A stretch of 64,000 nucleotides of DNA from Mesorhabditis belari (Eukaryota > Nematoda > Chromadorea > Rhabditida > Rhabditidae), in NCBI GenBank assembly GCA_958450365.1, contig CAUEEP010000759.1, positions 3,081,880 to 3,145,879 of the forward strand, in the 5' to 3' direction. The translations under genes were made by a program, and so were the position numbers. Below the pieces are notes generated by a model. It made no database searches and had not been told where the DNA came from. It saw nothing but the letters and a program-made list of their open reading frames with translations. Each line of letters begins with the position of its first letter. Position 1 is the first letter of the stretch. Below are positions 10,235-22,184 of the stretch, one piece after another.

Positions 10235-10670
10235 CAATACTAGTTCAAGTTCAAGTTAAAGTTCAAGTTCCAATTCCAGTTCAGGTTCCAGTCCAAGTTC
10301 CAGTTCAAGTTCCAATTCCAGTTCAAGTTCCAGTTCCAGTTTCAACTCCAGTTCTAATTCCAGTTCCAATTCCAGTTCCAGTTCAAGTTCCAGTTCAAGT
10401 TCCAACCCAGTTCCAATCCCAATCCCAGTTCCAGTTCCAATTCCAGTTCTAATTCCAGTTCTAACTCCAGTTCCAACCCAGTTCCAATCCCAATTCCAGT
10501 TCCAGTTCCAATTCCAGTTCTAATTCCAATTCCAGTTCCAATTCCAGTTCAAGTTCCAGTTCAATTCCAATTCCAGTTCCAATTCCAATTCCAATTCCAA
10601 TTCCACGTCCAATTCAAGTTCTAACTCCAGTTCCAGTTTCAACTCCAGTTCCAATTCCAGTTCATCCTTG
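10235..10670. repeat. Hexanucleotide-like array TTCCAG/TTCCAA
   Basis: The array mixes TTCCAGTTCCAATTCAAG units with a 6-bp period. One frame reads a Val/Pro/Gln repeat (VPVQVP), but no promoter or splice context supports a protein. Confidence 0.85.
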
Positions 10671-10744
10671 TTAAAGACTTAAACATAACTCTCAAAACCT
10701 ATTTAAACCATCCAAAACCCCGTTAACCCTTTCCACTAACTCTA

Positions 10745-10830
10745 ATCAAATCTAATCCCTTTTTACTCTAGTCTAATCCCTTTTTACTCTAGTCTAATCC
10801 TTTTTACTCTAGTCTAATCGTCTACCAACG
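10745..10830. repeat. CTAGTCTAATCCCTTTTTA repeat
   Basis: About four copies of a unit of roughly 20 bp. Confidence 0.55.
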
Positions 10831-11066
10831 TCTAATCCACTCTAGTCCAATCAATCTTTTCAATGTTTGAAGAATGACCTTGTACACCTTTCCTATCTCT
10901 ATGTTTCTGAAAGATTTACCGCTTATCAACTGATTGATTTGAGTTTTTCAAAATTCCCACAAAATTTCCCACAAAATTTCTTCCATTTAGAGGCTAAAGT
11001 CCATCTAGTCTCATCTAATAGCTCCCCAAAAGCAATTAAAAACAATCTAATCTAGAAAAGGCTTAA

Positions 11067-11140
11067 AGATTACTATAGATTACTATAGATTACTATAGAT
11101 TACTATAGATTACTATAGATTACTATAGATTACTATAGAA
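11067..11140. repeat. 10-bp repeat GATTACTATA
   Basis: About seven perfect tandem copies. 11140-12400 contains only short repeats and no supported gene. Confidence 0.85.
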
Positions 11141-12414
11141 ATCTTTTTCTAATTATCCTCTATTCAGAGCCTAATCTAATTGCTTAGTTTACAGAAATTC
11201 CCTCAAATTCCCCGCTTGCAATATGAGAGTGGAAATGGTGAGGAAAGAAGAAACGAATAAACCGTATCGAGAAAGAAAAGGAGAAGAGAAAGGGAGAGGA
11301 ATGAGAGGAATGGGAAAAGAGATCAACAAAGAGATCAACAACAAAGACACACAAATATGGCAAGTGAATGGGAAAGGCTTTCATCTATAAGAGTAGATTC
11401 ATTAAGAAGATCAAAGAGGGTTAGAAGATCAAAGAGTGCAAAAGATCAGAGTGTAAAAGATCAGAGTGTAAAAGATCAAAGAGTGCAAAGATCAAAGAGT
11501 TTTGAAAACAGCTTTGAAGTTAGCTAACTAAAGCTGGTTAACTAAAGCTGGCTAACTAAAGCTGGCTAAGTCACAAGGCTGTGATGACACAGTGTTGATT
11601 GAGACCCAATTTCTTTAACGCATTGTTAACTCTCATTAGTAAAGATCTGCGACTGTTTTGTCTAGGTTTTAGCACTTCATAATGCAATAATCTTTTTGAA
11701 TTCCCAAACAGAGCATAATCTTTGATCCCAAGCTCGCTTTGACAAGTGAACGATGAGATTCAGTAGGGATTCTTTCTTTGAGGAATCTTCGATCCATTGA
11801 TATTGAGCTTAAGCTATTTGCGGGGCTACACTAGCAAAGAGTCATTGATTTTGAAATAATAATATCGTTACCGGTTACCGGTGATCTATTGTGTGATCAC
11901 AATTTACTTTTTCTATCGTTTGTGAAGATGAGACGATCTAGGAACGTTGTAGGACGATGTAGAACGATGTAGGACGATGTAGGAACGTTGTAGGACGATT
12001 TAGGCTACCCGCTTTATATCAGCTTGCGTCTTAGACACGTCTATTCATTTGGATCCCAATCCCGACGGAAAGGGGTCTAGGGGAACCGGTCTTGAGAACC
12101 AGTTGAGAACTAAGTCTGAGCCATATGAATGCGGTTACCTACAGCACTCGGTTCACGGAAGATATCCCTGATTCATCTGCTGGATTCGAACCAGAGACTA
12201 ACCGTGACTAACCGTGCTCGAACCAGAGACTAACCGTGCTTAACTAGGTAGATTTTCGAGGAAAGAGCCATTTTTTTGAGTTAAATTGTTATAACTGATC
12301 CAAAAGCTCATCAGAAGTCAAGGTTCTATTGAAAGAATCGTGTGATTTGTTGTTATGAAGCAAGATGGAGCACAGAGTGACACGAGATATTTGGGTCAAC
12401 TCATGTGGAACTTA

Positions 12415-12665
12415 AGCTGAAGTAGAAGCTACTCAAGCTTCTACTTAAGCTTCTACTTAAGCTCAAGCTCAAGTAAGAGCTACTTAAGCTCAAGCTTAAG
12501 CAAGAGCTACTTAAGCTCAAGTAGAAGCTACTTATGCTCAAGCAAGAGCTACTTAAGCTTCTGCTTAAGCTCAAGTAGAAGGTACTTAAGCTCAAGCTCA
12601 AGCAAGAGCTACTTAAGCTCAAGTAGAAGCTACTTATGCTCAAGCAAGAGCTACTTAAGCTATTT
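12415..12665. repeat. ACTTAAGCTCAAGCAAGAGCT array
   Basis: Units of about 18-24 bp built from CTTAAGCTCAAG and GTAGAAGCTACTTA, with internal HindIII-like palindromes. Confidence 0.75.
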
Positions 12666-12675
12666 AAGACATCAA

Positions 12676-12868
12676 TAATTTCAGTGCCGGATCTCTTTCC
12701 TTTTCCTCGAACTCGCAATCATCATCTCCATCAAACTCTTCTCAACCTTTCCCCTTTCTTCCATCAATCTCCTCCAAATCTTACTCAAGCATTTCATCGA
12801 AACGCCACGAGAGATGCCTCCTTCAGCCACATATTCACACCGCACTTCTCACAAAACCGATTGGGTAT
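12676..12868 (+). other. Possible exon, Ser/Pro-rich
   Basis: A stretch with GC content above its surroundings is bounded by AATTTCAG on the left and GATTGG|GTATGTG on the right. One frame is Ser-rich (SLSFSSNSQSSSPSNSSQPF), and the others are also open for most of its length. It could be an upstream exon of the gene that follows, or an unrelated one. I cannot join it in frame. Confidence 0.25.
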
Positions 12869-13445
12869 GTGCTTAACAGAAAGTCTTAGGAAAGTCTTCT
12901 TTCCTTTTCCCTTGTCAAGGGAAAAGGTCTCCCTTCTTTCTCTTGTTATTAGAGCAATTGACTGGAAAGGGAAAGGGCAATTGGAAAGGGAAAGATCGAT
13001 GATTCAATCCCGTTTCCGGAAATCTTTCTTTCCCAATTCTTTCAGTTTATTAAATGCTAGTCCCTCTCCCATTCACTTTTTCATTAGTTGGGTCTTGGAG
13101 AAAAGAAGAAAAAGCTATTGAAGGCTATTGAGGGAAAGGGAAAGCTATTGAAGCCAAAGATAGATTCAAAGCGAAGAGCTGAATAGAAAGGAGGTCTTTT
13201 TTTAGGCATTTTACTTGTCATAGGATTTTTTAGATCTAGTTTAGATTATTAGCCATCTAGTAGTCCAAAATAATAGCCTTGTCAAGTAGCCATCAAGCTT
13301 AGATCATTAGCCATCTAGTTTAGATCATCATCTAGTTTAAATCATTAGCCATCTAGTAGTCCAAAATAATATCCTTATCAAGTAGTTATGTCAAGTAGTT
13401 CGTGATAGCTAGATCATCGTGATAGCTAGATGATATTAAACCATT

Positions 13446-13583
13446 AAGTTAGAGCAGTTAGAGCAGTTAGAGCAGTTAGAGCAGTTAGAGCAGTTAGAGC
13501 AGTTAGAGCAGTTAGAGCAGTTAGAGCAGTTAGAGCAGTTAGAGCAGTTAGAGCAGTTAGAGCAGTTAGAGCAGTTAGAGCAG
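13446..13583. repeat. 9-bp repeat AGTTAGAGC
   Basis: About fifteen perfect copies of AGTTAGAGC, ending in AGCAGCAGC. Confidence 0.9.
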
Positions 13584-13866
13584 CAGCAGCTCAATAAAAG
13601 GTTCAAGATCTATAAAAATCTAGTTTTTAAACTTTGAAATAGATATTGGACAGAAAAGTTTACAGAAACATTCTAGTTAGATCAGAAGAAAAGATCAGTT
13701 AGCTCAGAATAAAAGCTTTTTTATACTTTTTTAAGGCTTATGAGTGTTTTGGGTCTAGAATTCCTCCCAAATTCTAATTCTAAATTTGTTTTTTTTGCAA
13801 GAATTTGTACAACAAGAGCTAGAATTAGAATTAGGACAGAAATCTTAAGTTGTACTCTTTGTAAAA

Positions 13867-14180
13867 ATGGAAAGGTTTGATTGGAAAGCTTTGATTGGGA
13901 AGTCTTGATTGGGAAGTCTTGATTGGGAAGTCTTGATTGGGAAGTCTTGATTGGAAAGCTTTGATTGGGAAGTCTTGATTGGGAAGCTTTGATTGGAAAG
14001 CTTTGATTGGGAAGTCTTGATTGGGAAGTCTTGATTGGGAAGCTTTGATTGGAAAGCTTTGATTGGGAAGTCTTGATTGGGAAGTCTTGATTGGAAAGCT
14101 TTGATTGGGAAGTCTTGATTGGAAAGCTTTGATTGGGAAGCTTTGATTGGAAAGCTTTGATTGGAAAGCTTTCCTTGTAT
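13867..14180. repeat. 14-bp repeat TTTGATTGGAAAGC / CTTGATTGGGAAGT
   Basis: About 22 copies of two alternating unit types. A further related decayed section with CCTTCCTTGTA units follows to about 14280. Confidence 0.88.
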
Positions 14181-14404
14181 AGCCTTCCTTGTAAACCTTT
14201 CTAAGCAAGCCTTCCTTGTATAGCTCTCCTTGTGCAGCCTTCCTTGTAAACCTTTCTAAGCAAGCTCTCCTTGTAAAGTTTTCCTTTTTTCTTCCATCCC
14301 CGATTCCCTTTTTTCATTAGTAACCACCCACAGCAAGGCGAAAAAGGACCACAAAATTGAAATGTGTTCAGGAATGGACGAGACGGGGAAAAGAGCAAGG
14401 AAAA

Positions 14405-17400
14405 ATGGCGCTGCTTGCCGCCAATGTGTCACCGAAGAGGGGAAAGGGGAGGCTGGGGGAAACAGGAGAGACGCTATCCCCATCCCTCCCTTCCCCATCC
14501 CTCCCATCCCTCCCTCCCCTCTCTTCCCCTCCACCTCTCCCCTTCAACACACTCTCTACCCATCGCGTCTTGTTAAAGGTACAAATATTTCCACGACTTT
14601 ATTGTGACAAGTCACCTCTAAAGTGTTTTCTTAAATTGTTTGGTGAAAGTTGTAGAGAAGAGTATAACTAACAAGGGAACGGGTACGGTTTCTTTCCAAA
14701 TCCGGTTACGGTTTTTTTAAAGAGAAGAGATACAGTTCCGATTTAGTTTTGATTCGTTTCAGTTCTGATTTGGTTTCGATTTGGTTCCGATTTGGTTCCA
14801 ATTTAGTTCTCATTCATTTCGGTTCCGATTCTGTTCCATATTCGGTTCTTATTCGGTTTCCATTTGATTCCAATTTGGTACCCATTTGGAAGGGAAGATG
14901 ATAAGGAAGATGATAAGGAAGATGATAAGGAAGATGATAAGGAAGATGATAAGGAAGAGGATAAGGAAGAGGATAAGGAAGAGGATAAGGAAGAGGATAA
15001 GGAAGAGGATAAGGAAGAGGATAAGGAAGAGGATAAGGAAGAGGATAAGGAAGAGGATAAGGAAGAGGATAAGGAAGAGGATAAGGAAGAGGATAAGGAA
15101 GAGGATAAGGAAGAGGATAAGGAAGAGGATAAGGAAGAGGATAAGGAAGAGGATAAGGGAAGAGGATAAGGAAGAGGGAAAGGAAGAGAGAAGGAAGGGT
15201 AAGGAAGGAGGAAGGGGAAGAGGATAAGGAAGAGGATTAGGAAGGCTACGTTTGCCACTGTTGAGTGCAAACTACCCACTCTTCCCCTTCCGTTATCCTC
15301 TTCCTTATCCTTATCCTTATGGAAGAGGATAAGGGAAGAGGAAGAGTGGGTACTTTGCGCTCAACAGTTGCAAACGTAGCCTTTCTGGTGCACTAAATGG
15401 GCTTAGTAGGCCGGAAAGCGTAGGTTTTGATGGTTAAAACATGAGAAATCATTTTTTTGTTACAAATCCCTTGCAAAATTTCTCTAAAACCTTCGTGAAC
15501 TCTTTGTGAACTCTAAAACCTTTGTAAACTCTTTGTAAACTCATTTTTCACTTTATTTTTAGCAAACAGAGACAGTAAGAAGCTTTTTAAGCGAAAAGAG
15601 AAATAAAAAAAAGAGAAATGAAAAGAGAAATGAGAATCAAAAGGATTTTTGAATTTAGCCTTTAATTTAGCCTTTAATTTAGCCTTTAATTTCCCCTTTC
15701 CCCTTTACCCTCTACCCTTTCCCCTTTACCCTTTACCCCTTTACCCTTTCCCCTTTCCCCTTTACCCTCTCCCTCTTTTTCCTTTTTTAAGCTTCAAAAT
15801 CGATTTTTAAGATCCCCTTTCGGTGAATGGAGTCGAGAAAGCCGTCACGAAAAGGATCATTTCGAGAAAGGTAGACAAAATTGATTCAAATCGATTCAAA
15901 TCGAATCAAATCGATTCAAATTCTTCAATAACATTTAATGATCGAATTATTAACACTCGAATTCTAAAGGAATCGAGAGGAAGAGTGGGTACTTTGCACT
16001 CAACAGTTGTAAACGTAGCCTTTAAAACGTAGCTTTTCAAACGTAGCCTTTTAAACGTAGCCTTTTAAACGTAGCCTTTCAAACGTAGCCTTTCTGCAAT
16101 CGAGTTGGCGGAGTTTGGGAAGCGAAAAAATGCAAAAAATCAAAAATGTTTGGAAGGGGAGTCGAACCCACGGCCGAGCCCCACTGTGTTCGGTTTAGTA
16201 GAAAAGCGCGCTCCCGACTGCGCCACCTCAACACGGAAAGCCCCCGGCAGAAAAGCCACAAAAACACCGTCAGCCGGTTTTCTTGACTGATTTACATATA
16301 TTCAAAAAATCGTTCACAATACCGCACTTTGAAATGAAAGCTTCTAATGTTGTGTACTTTGTGCTTTGTGCTGTAAACTCACCTTTTCTGGTGCACTGAA
16401 TCCTGTTTTTCTCGGAAAAGTGAAACATTTCGTGCACCAGAAAGGGTGCATTTACAAATTTGCACTCAAAGTACACGAGAATTGCTGCTTTAACCCAAAC
16501 ATACGCTTTCTGGCGTACTAAGCCCTTAGGTGGCTTATGTACAGTATGTCAGTACGTACTAGTACTATTTAAAAATACGTACAGCACGTCAGTATGCCCT
16601 CAATACTATGTACGCAAAAGTACTATGTACAGTACGCATCAGTACTATGTACAGTACGCTCAAGTACTATGTACAGTGCGTCGCGCCGATACTATTTACG
16701 GTACGCATCAGTACTATGTACAGTATCCGCAACTCCTATGTACAGTACGCACCAGTACTATGTACAGTACGCATCAGTACTATGTACATACGCATCAGTA
16801 CTATATACCGTACACACCAGTACTATGTACGGTACGCATCAGTACTATGTGCAGTACGCACCAGTACTATGTACAGTAGGTCAGTACGTACCAGTACTAT
16901 GTACACAGTACCCTGTCACATTTGGTGCGCTAGAAAGGCCGCGTTTACAAGAGCAAAGTGCCCACTTATCCACTTAATCTCGAAATTGCAGTGCTCCCGC
17001 CATGTCTCTTCCCTCCATCTCCAATCTCGATTTCCGGTCCATTCACCCCATCGCCATTCAACCGATTCCCCCTCATCATCGACTTCATCCGCTTCATCGA
17101 CTTTTCTCCCCATTAAACAGCCATTCGTTTCTTCTTTATCCCCACCATCCCCATGCTCGGCTTCAGCTCAAACCGATGAGGTATTTGCGATTCTTTTGGA
17201 TAAAGCTTTTCTTATCCCTCTTCTTCTGGCTTCTTTCTCGCTGGCAAGTCAAACGCTTGTAGCTCAATCCGTAGAGTGTCTACTAGCTACTAGAGCTGGC
17301 TACTAGAGCCGGCTACTAGAGCTGGCTCATTACCAACTACAGAACTAGATCAGACTACTGTGGCCAGCCATTCGGATCATTGACTGTAGCCAGTCATTCA

Positions 17401-17555
17401 AGCCATTGCCTTTAGCCGACCATTCCAGCTATTGACTCTAGTCAGTCATTCCAACTATTCTACTGGGTCAGAAAGAGGTCGAGGGTTCGATTCCTCTTGG
17501 AGCCTTTCTTCTTCCTCTTCTTCTCCTTCCTCTTCTTCTCCTTCCTCTTCTTCTC

Positions 17556-17592
<37 letters not shown>

Positions 17593-18847
17593 TTCTTCTC
17601 CTTCTTCTTCTCCTTCTTCTTCTTCCCCCTCTTCTACTTTCTGTCTCGCTGTCAAGCAAAGCAGCTGTAGCTCAATTGCTAGATCGTCTGTCTACGAATC
17701 GTTCGAGCAGAAGATCGGTTTCGATTCCTTTCAGAGCCTCTTTGCAAATTTTGAAAACAAAAACGGAAAATCGAAAGTCGATAACGAAAAATGAGATGAG
17801 AGGGTCAAAGTTTTCGAATTGATTTAAAATTCGATACAATTGCTTAGCTTTTAATCCAATTGCTTTTCGTCGGCTTTTCATCGCTTCATAGCTTTTCGTT
17901 GAAGATCCCTTTTTCCCCCGATTGATCAAAGCTCAAAGCTCAAAATCAAACTTGAAAAAAGCCATCCCCCACCGATTACCATCCACAATTCCGAATCACC
18001 GAATTTTCCCATGCTTTTTATTTGCTTTCACCTCCAACTCTGCGGCCTCAAATGAAATGGGCGAATCGCCCATTTCATTTGACAAACAAATCATTTCCCC
18101 GGACATTACTTTTCTCAGAAAAAAAAAGAAAAGATTTTTGTTGACTCAAAGGGTTAACTCAATTTTTCTCATTTTCAGAATTTCGATGTCTTTGTGAACG
18201 AGACAATTGCCGGGTTGGCCGATCGAGCAATCGGAGACGCTATTGCGAATCTTCGAATCGAATTGTTCGTTTACGAGAAAGCCATTGAAATTCTATTGAG
18301 TCCAAAACTCGATATCAAAGTCGATTTTTAGTCTCGAAGGGTTGTTGATGAAAGGAAACGAGTGTCACAAGAGAACGACGATGAGTCTCAAGTCTGAACT
18401 TGAGAAAAGGGTAAGCCACGTGTTTCCGTTAAAAGCATCAAATTTCCAGAAACAAGAACTGAGTACAGCTGAGCGTAAAATCGACGATCTTGAAAGAAGC
18501 CATCAAGCAGCCCTTGATACTTGTCAACGATTGACGATTCGTGCAATCAGAAATCTCGAAGTATTGATGAGGAAATCTCACAAAATCAACCAATTTAGGC
18601 TTTGGAAAAGACACGGCGAAGAGTGAGAAGCATAGCAACGGGTGAGGTCCATTCAATACGGGATGACGGAAGAATTGAACTGATGAATACAGGTAGCATC
18701 GATCAAGTGAAAGGTATCAAACCAAATTCAGAAATCAACAAGGACTTCCTCCCGTGGTTGATCGGCAAAGCTGAGAGTACCTATCGGCACCAAAGTGCCA
18801 ACTCAATTGCAAATTCCAAGCAGACATACCACTCCTTTAAAGTCTAA
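14405..18847 (+). CDS. Unrecognised Ser/Pro-rich coiled-coil protein, six-exon model
   Basis: I do not recognise the family. The model joins 14405-14578, 16992-17180, 18179-18264, 18332-18410, 18450-18560 and 18599-18847 and gives 295 codons plus stop without a frame conflict. The N-terminus (MALLAANVSPKRGKGRLGET) and the second exon are Ser/Pro-rich. The third exon reads NFDVFVNETIAGLADRAIGD. The fifth is a coiled coil (KQELSTAERKIDDLERSH). The last ends YHSFKV. Splice signals fit: TAAAG|GT, ATTGCAG, GATGAG|GTATTT, ATTTTCAG, AGG|GTAAG, TTTCCAG, and a 38-bp intron before TTTAG|GCTTTGG. The exon 3 donor is weak; without it exon 3 ends at TAG 18329-18331. The first intron of 2.4 kb is full of minisatellites. 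The 3' end converges on the lamin gene, 320 bp away. The exons after 18179 are firmer than the first two. Confidence 0.45.
14897..15170. repeat. 12-bp repeat GATAAGGAAGAG
   Basis: About 22 copies, starting as GATAAGGAAGAT and switching to GATAAGGAAGAG. Translated frames are Asp-Lys-Glu-Glu or Arg-Ile-Arg-Lys polymers, which I take as chance. It sits in the first intron of the coiled-coil gene model. Confidence 0.9.
15240..15388. repeat. Palindrome with GGCTACGTTTGC...GCAAACGTAGCC ends
   Basis: AGGCTACGTTTGCCACTGTT at 15242 pairs with the complement ending near 15381. The loop contains GTGGGTA and CTCTTCC/GGAAGAG arms. Related half-sites recur at 15975-16095 and 16905-16960. Confidence 0.65.
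15655..15778. repeat. CCCTTTACCC / TTTAGCCTTTAA short repeats
   Basis: A pyrimidine-rich tract of CCCCTTTACCCT-like units preceded by four AATTTAGCCTTT units. Confidence 0.6.
16147..16232 (-). tRNA. tRNA-like pseudogene
   Basis: On the minus strand GGTGGCGCAGTCGGGAGCGC is a good A box and D arm, and GTGGGTTCGACTCCC is a good B box. The anticodon stem does not pair and the segment between the arms is too long. It is a tRNA-derived pseudogene or the head of a SINE. Confidence 0.45.
16540..16912. repeat. Repeat GTACTATGTACAGTACGCATCA, about 22 bp
   Basis: About fourteen copies, each holding palindromic GTAC motifs. Three frames are open because of the unit composition and show Tyr/Val/Cys repeats; I do not regard them as genes. 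Confidence 0.88.
17244..17506 (+). tRNA. tRNA-like sequence split by a repeat
   Basis: CTTGTAGCTCAATCCGTAGAG (A box) lies at about 17250 and AGGTCGAGGGTTCGATTCCTC (B box) at about 17475. The two halves match the intact-length relatives at 17658, 38858 and 38972. About 200 bp of TACTAGAGCTGGC and CCAGCCATTC repeats separate them. Confidence 0.4.
17505..17640. repeat. CTT/CTC microsatellite
   Basis: A pure pyrimidine CTTCTTCTCC tract. It follows the tRNA-like 3' half directly. Confidence 0.85.
17658..17748 (+). tRNA. tRNA-like pseudogene
   Basis: GTAGCTCAATTGCTAGATCG (A-box region) and ATCGGTTTCGATTCCTTTC (B-box-like) are followed by AGAGCC. The acceptor pairing is partial and the central part is long. 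It belongs to the same family as 38858-39064. Confidence 0.4.
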
Positions 18848-19166
18848 CCGATTGCTGATGTTGCTCAATTGTTTTTCTTTTTGATAGCTTTTACTTTTTA
18901 TAAAAATTTATTTCATTTGTAAAACCGGTGGTTAAAACAGGAACATGCGTTCATTACAAAACAACAATTGGGCTTTATGCCTAAAACCAAAAGAACATTC
19001 TAACCATAAATAATGTTCGGTAAATCAATAGAAGGTCTACACGGGTGAGACAATTTGTAAAAAAACCGGCAGTAAAAAATCGAGAACAATTTTTAGACAC
19101 AACAAACGCGCTACAAAGAGAGACCATACGTGGGAGGTTGATGAAAACACAATACGAAAGCGATCT

Positions 19167-21334
19167 TCACATGATGGAGCAACGGTCTCCTGGGTTCTCG
19201 CCGGATTGAGAGTCGTGTGTAGCCAACATCCATGCCTGCTTTTCACCAAACGAGTCCTGAAAGAAACGAAATTGCAAAGAAACCATATCAATTACATCAT
19301 AAATATTTGGTAAAAAAATCAACTCACAACAAGAGCCGCTTCTGGATTGGAGCCAATTGGCCAGTTTTGATTCTTCATCACAAGATCGTGTGGTGGCGAG
19401 TGCTTGGTTCCGGAATCCGCCGACCAAACATTGACAGTGTGATTGCCTCGAAGCGTCAACTTCTGGTTGAATTTGTAAACCACCTCGCGATCATCGGCCA
19501 TAACTTTGAGCTATACAAAGAGACTTTATATGTGAAATTTTTTCAGCATACCTCCCATCCTCCAAGAGAAACATCTTCCTCAGAGTTGTTGCGCAATGAG
19601 ATTGACTTTCCATCGATGTCAGCTCCCTCGATCGAGATTGCTCCTTTGTTGCCGCTTTCATACTAAAGTAACATATTTATAGTGCTCAAATTAATGTAAC
19701 AAGTTTTTCAAAACTCACACGTCTTTGATGATGCGAAAATTCCGGGTATTCATCTCCATTGCTGACACGCTTTCTTTTGGCTCCACGCTGGGCAGATTTT
19801 GTTCCGCTGCTAGTGGTGAAAGAAACATGGCGAGTGGAGACATTTGGTGAAGTTCCCGATGTAAGATTGAGGCGTGATTCCTAAAAATTAAGTGCTAAAC
19901 CATAGCAAAGAAACTACAAACCTCTCCTTCCAGCAATGCTTGATAGACTTTCAACTCGGCATCCAGTTGAATTTTGATGTCGATGAGATCCTGGTATTCT
20001 TGCATCATTCGTTGAATCTCCTGGTTGAGTTGGTAAATACGATCGTCTTTTGAAGCCAGCTTGTCATCCATCTCCCGTCGGAGGCGATCAAGCTCTGACT
20101 CAAGTGCCGCCACCTTTCGCTGCATTGTATCCATACTCTGGTGTTGCTTCTCCAAATCCGAAACCTAAAACTCAAACTTAAGAAAACCCAGTGCAAATCG
20201 GTCATACCTGGAGACGCAAGCGGAAGGCTTCATCGCGGAATCTCTCGGCCGAATCGTGTGCCTCGTTGAGTTTGTTCTTGTATTGGTCATCGAAATTTGC
20301 ACGATTGGCGGCAAGCTTGTCGGAAAAATCTTGGCGCATCTCTTGAAGTCTCTCGTTGAATTGGTTCTCGTACTCCGACTCGATTTGCTTTGACATCGTC
20401 GTCATCTCCACTTGACGCTTGCGGCGAACATCCTCGATTTGCTAAAAAAGGATAGCACAACAAAAAAAATAAATATTACCTGGCGATGATTATTTCGCTC
20501 AAAGTCCAGTTCTTCCGTAGCAGATCGAAGCTTGTTCTGAAGTTCAGCACGCAAAAAGCTTTCATCCTCAAGCGATTTCTTCAAAGCGGCCACTTGTTTG
20601 CGTAGACGATCATTTTCCTTGTGAAGCTCCTAAAAGGCAAACAATTATCTTGCAAATAAACGAAATTTTTTACCCCATTCTCTGCATCGAGCGACTTGTT
20701 CTTGTTTTCGAGTCCGCTGAGACGAGCCTGGATGTTATCGAGAAGACCTTGGGCCTGAGCTCGCTGATTCTCTGCCGACTTCAGATCGCGTTCAAGTCGA
20801 ATCACTCGAGCCTCCAATTCCTAAACAGATAACTAGCACTTGATATTGAAATTCAATAAATACCTCGCTTCCAGCTACAGCAGTGTCCCTTTCAATCTCC
20901 AGTTTTGCCAAGCGAGCTGCATTGATATCCAATTGTTGACGAAGACGATCCTAAACCAACTAAAGGTAAACAAGCAAGATTGCCAAACTATTACCTTCTC
21001 CACCTCATAGCGACCAGCCAAGTTGTCCTTCTCTTTCTTTTCGACGATCTCGATGTCCTTGATTTGCACAATCAATCGATTATTTTCCTGTTCCAGTTGG
21101 CGCACACGCTAAATACCAAATACCAATTGAAGACCTAAGACATAAATAACTCACATCAATGTAGGCCCCAAGTCGACTATTGAGGTTTCCCAGGAACTCT
21201 TTCTCTTCTTGACGTGATGACACATGGGATGAGTCCAAAGTCGAATTAGAACTAAAAAGAAGTAAATTACGCAAATTAATTAATCATTGAAAGACTAACT
21301 CGTCTGATTGAGCTGCGCGACGTTTAGTGGGCAT
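19167..21334 (-). CDS. lmn-1: Nuclear lamin (intermediate filament)
   Basis: The product builds the nuclear lamina under the inner nuclear membrane. Twelve exons join in frame: 21300-21334, 21155-21251, 20995-21108, 20864-20950, 20674-20820, 20480-20629, 20208-20441, 19922-20164, 19719-19880, 19552-19662, 19328-19510 and 19167-19256, for 550 aa. A short head is followed by the coil 1A start ([19 protein letters not shown]), a long rod ending in the conserved helix-termination motif ([17 protein letters not shown]), and a basic nuclear localisation signal AKRKR. A lamin-tail immunoglobulin-like domain follows ([32 protein letters not shown]), then the C-terminal CaaX box CSIM for farnesylation. 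Length and every landmark agree with Caenorhabditis LMN-1. Introns are mostly 40-90 bp. It diverges from the GKAP1-like gene across an 850-bp gap and converges on the coiled-coil gene. Confidence 0.96.
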
Positions 21335-22184
21335 TATTGTGAATGTTTAATAAACAAAATCGCTCAATATTTGGAGGGCCTTTTCAGTAGTTGGTCGGCT
21401 GGCGGCCGAGGCTCCAAGCGACTACTCTACGAGAGAGCATGGCGCATGGAGAGAGGGAAAAGATGAACACAAAAAACATAAGTTTTCGAAATTGATCGTA
21501 GGCGCGAAATGGGTTTTATATTAATTTGCCCAATTTGCTTAGGTAACTTTTTATAAAGGGGTTAAGCTTTACCCCTGATTGGACGACAGCTCAGCTTGTT
21601 GACTTGCCACGTTTTTCGATCGCTGCTTACGAGTTGACATCTAAATTTTGAAAGTTAGAGATTGGAGCAAAGGTAAACATAATAATGAAATGAATAGCAC
21701 AAGAAATGAGTCATCAAGAGAGGGAACGTGGGCAATTATTACTCAGGGAAAATCAATTGCGCGCCAAGGTGCACAGGATGCTTTTTAGCAAAAGAGGAAG
21801 GGAAAGAGATGTAAGGCGGTAGCTAAACGTTTGCTTACGCTAGGAAAACACGCTTGAAATTGTGTAAGTGTTGGGTAAGCTTTCAAAAAAGCTATCAAAA
21901 AAAAGTCAATGAGATTTTAAAAAAAAAATTATAAATGAAATTCGGAGGCTTTTGCAGCTTTTAAAGGGTTCCCTGAATATCTTTTGAGTTAATGGTTTAA
22001 ATTAATTATCAACTGAATATCTATTTCTAAAAATGAATGGGTATTTAAAGAAACAGCTCTCTTGATGCATAAACTTCTGCTTCTTGTTTTGAATCAAAAA
22101 ACTTGTTTTGTTCTATTCAATCCGTTTTATTCCTTTTAAACTATTTTCTCTATTTTCCCAATAATTTATATTTTCTTTCAGAGA
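21335..22184. promoter_or_regulatory. Divergent intergenic region, lamin / GKAP1-like
   Basis: These 850 bp separate two divergent genes and should carry both promoters. TTTCTTTCAG directly precedes the GKAP1-like ATG by three bases (22171-22184), as expected for a trans-splice or 5' UTR acceptor. No further motif is certain. Confidence 0.5.

Noticed and set aside
12179..12232. B-box-like GGATTCGAACCAGAGAC copies (minus strand)
   Set aside because: No A box at a suitable distance; the motif is part of a short local duplication.
13446..14180. Possible CRISPR-like direct repeats
   Set aside because: Units are contiguous with no unique spacers, and the DNA is eukaryotic; these are minisatellites.
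14886..15227. Acidic or arginine-rich repeat proteins from the 12-bp array
   Set aside because: Three frames are open simultaneously, which is a composition effect.
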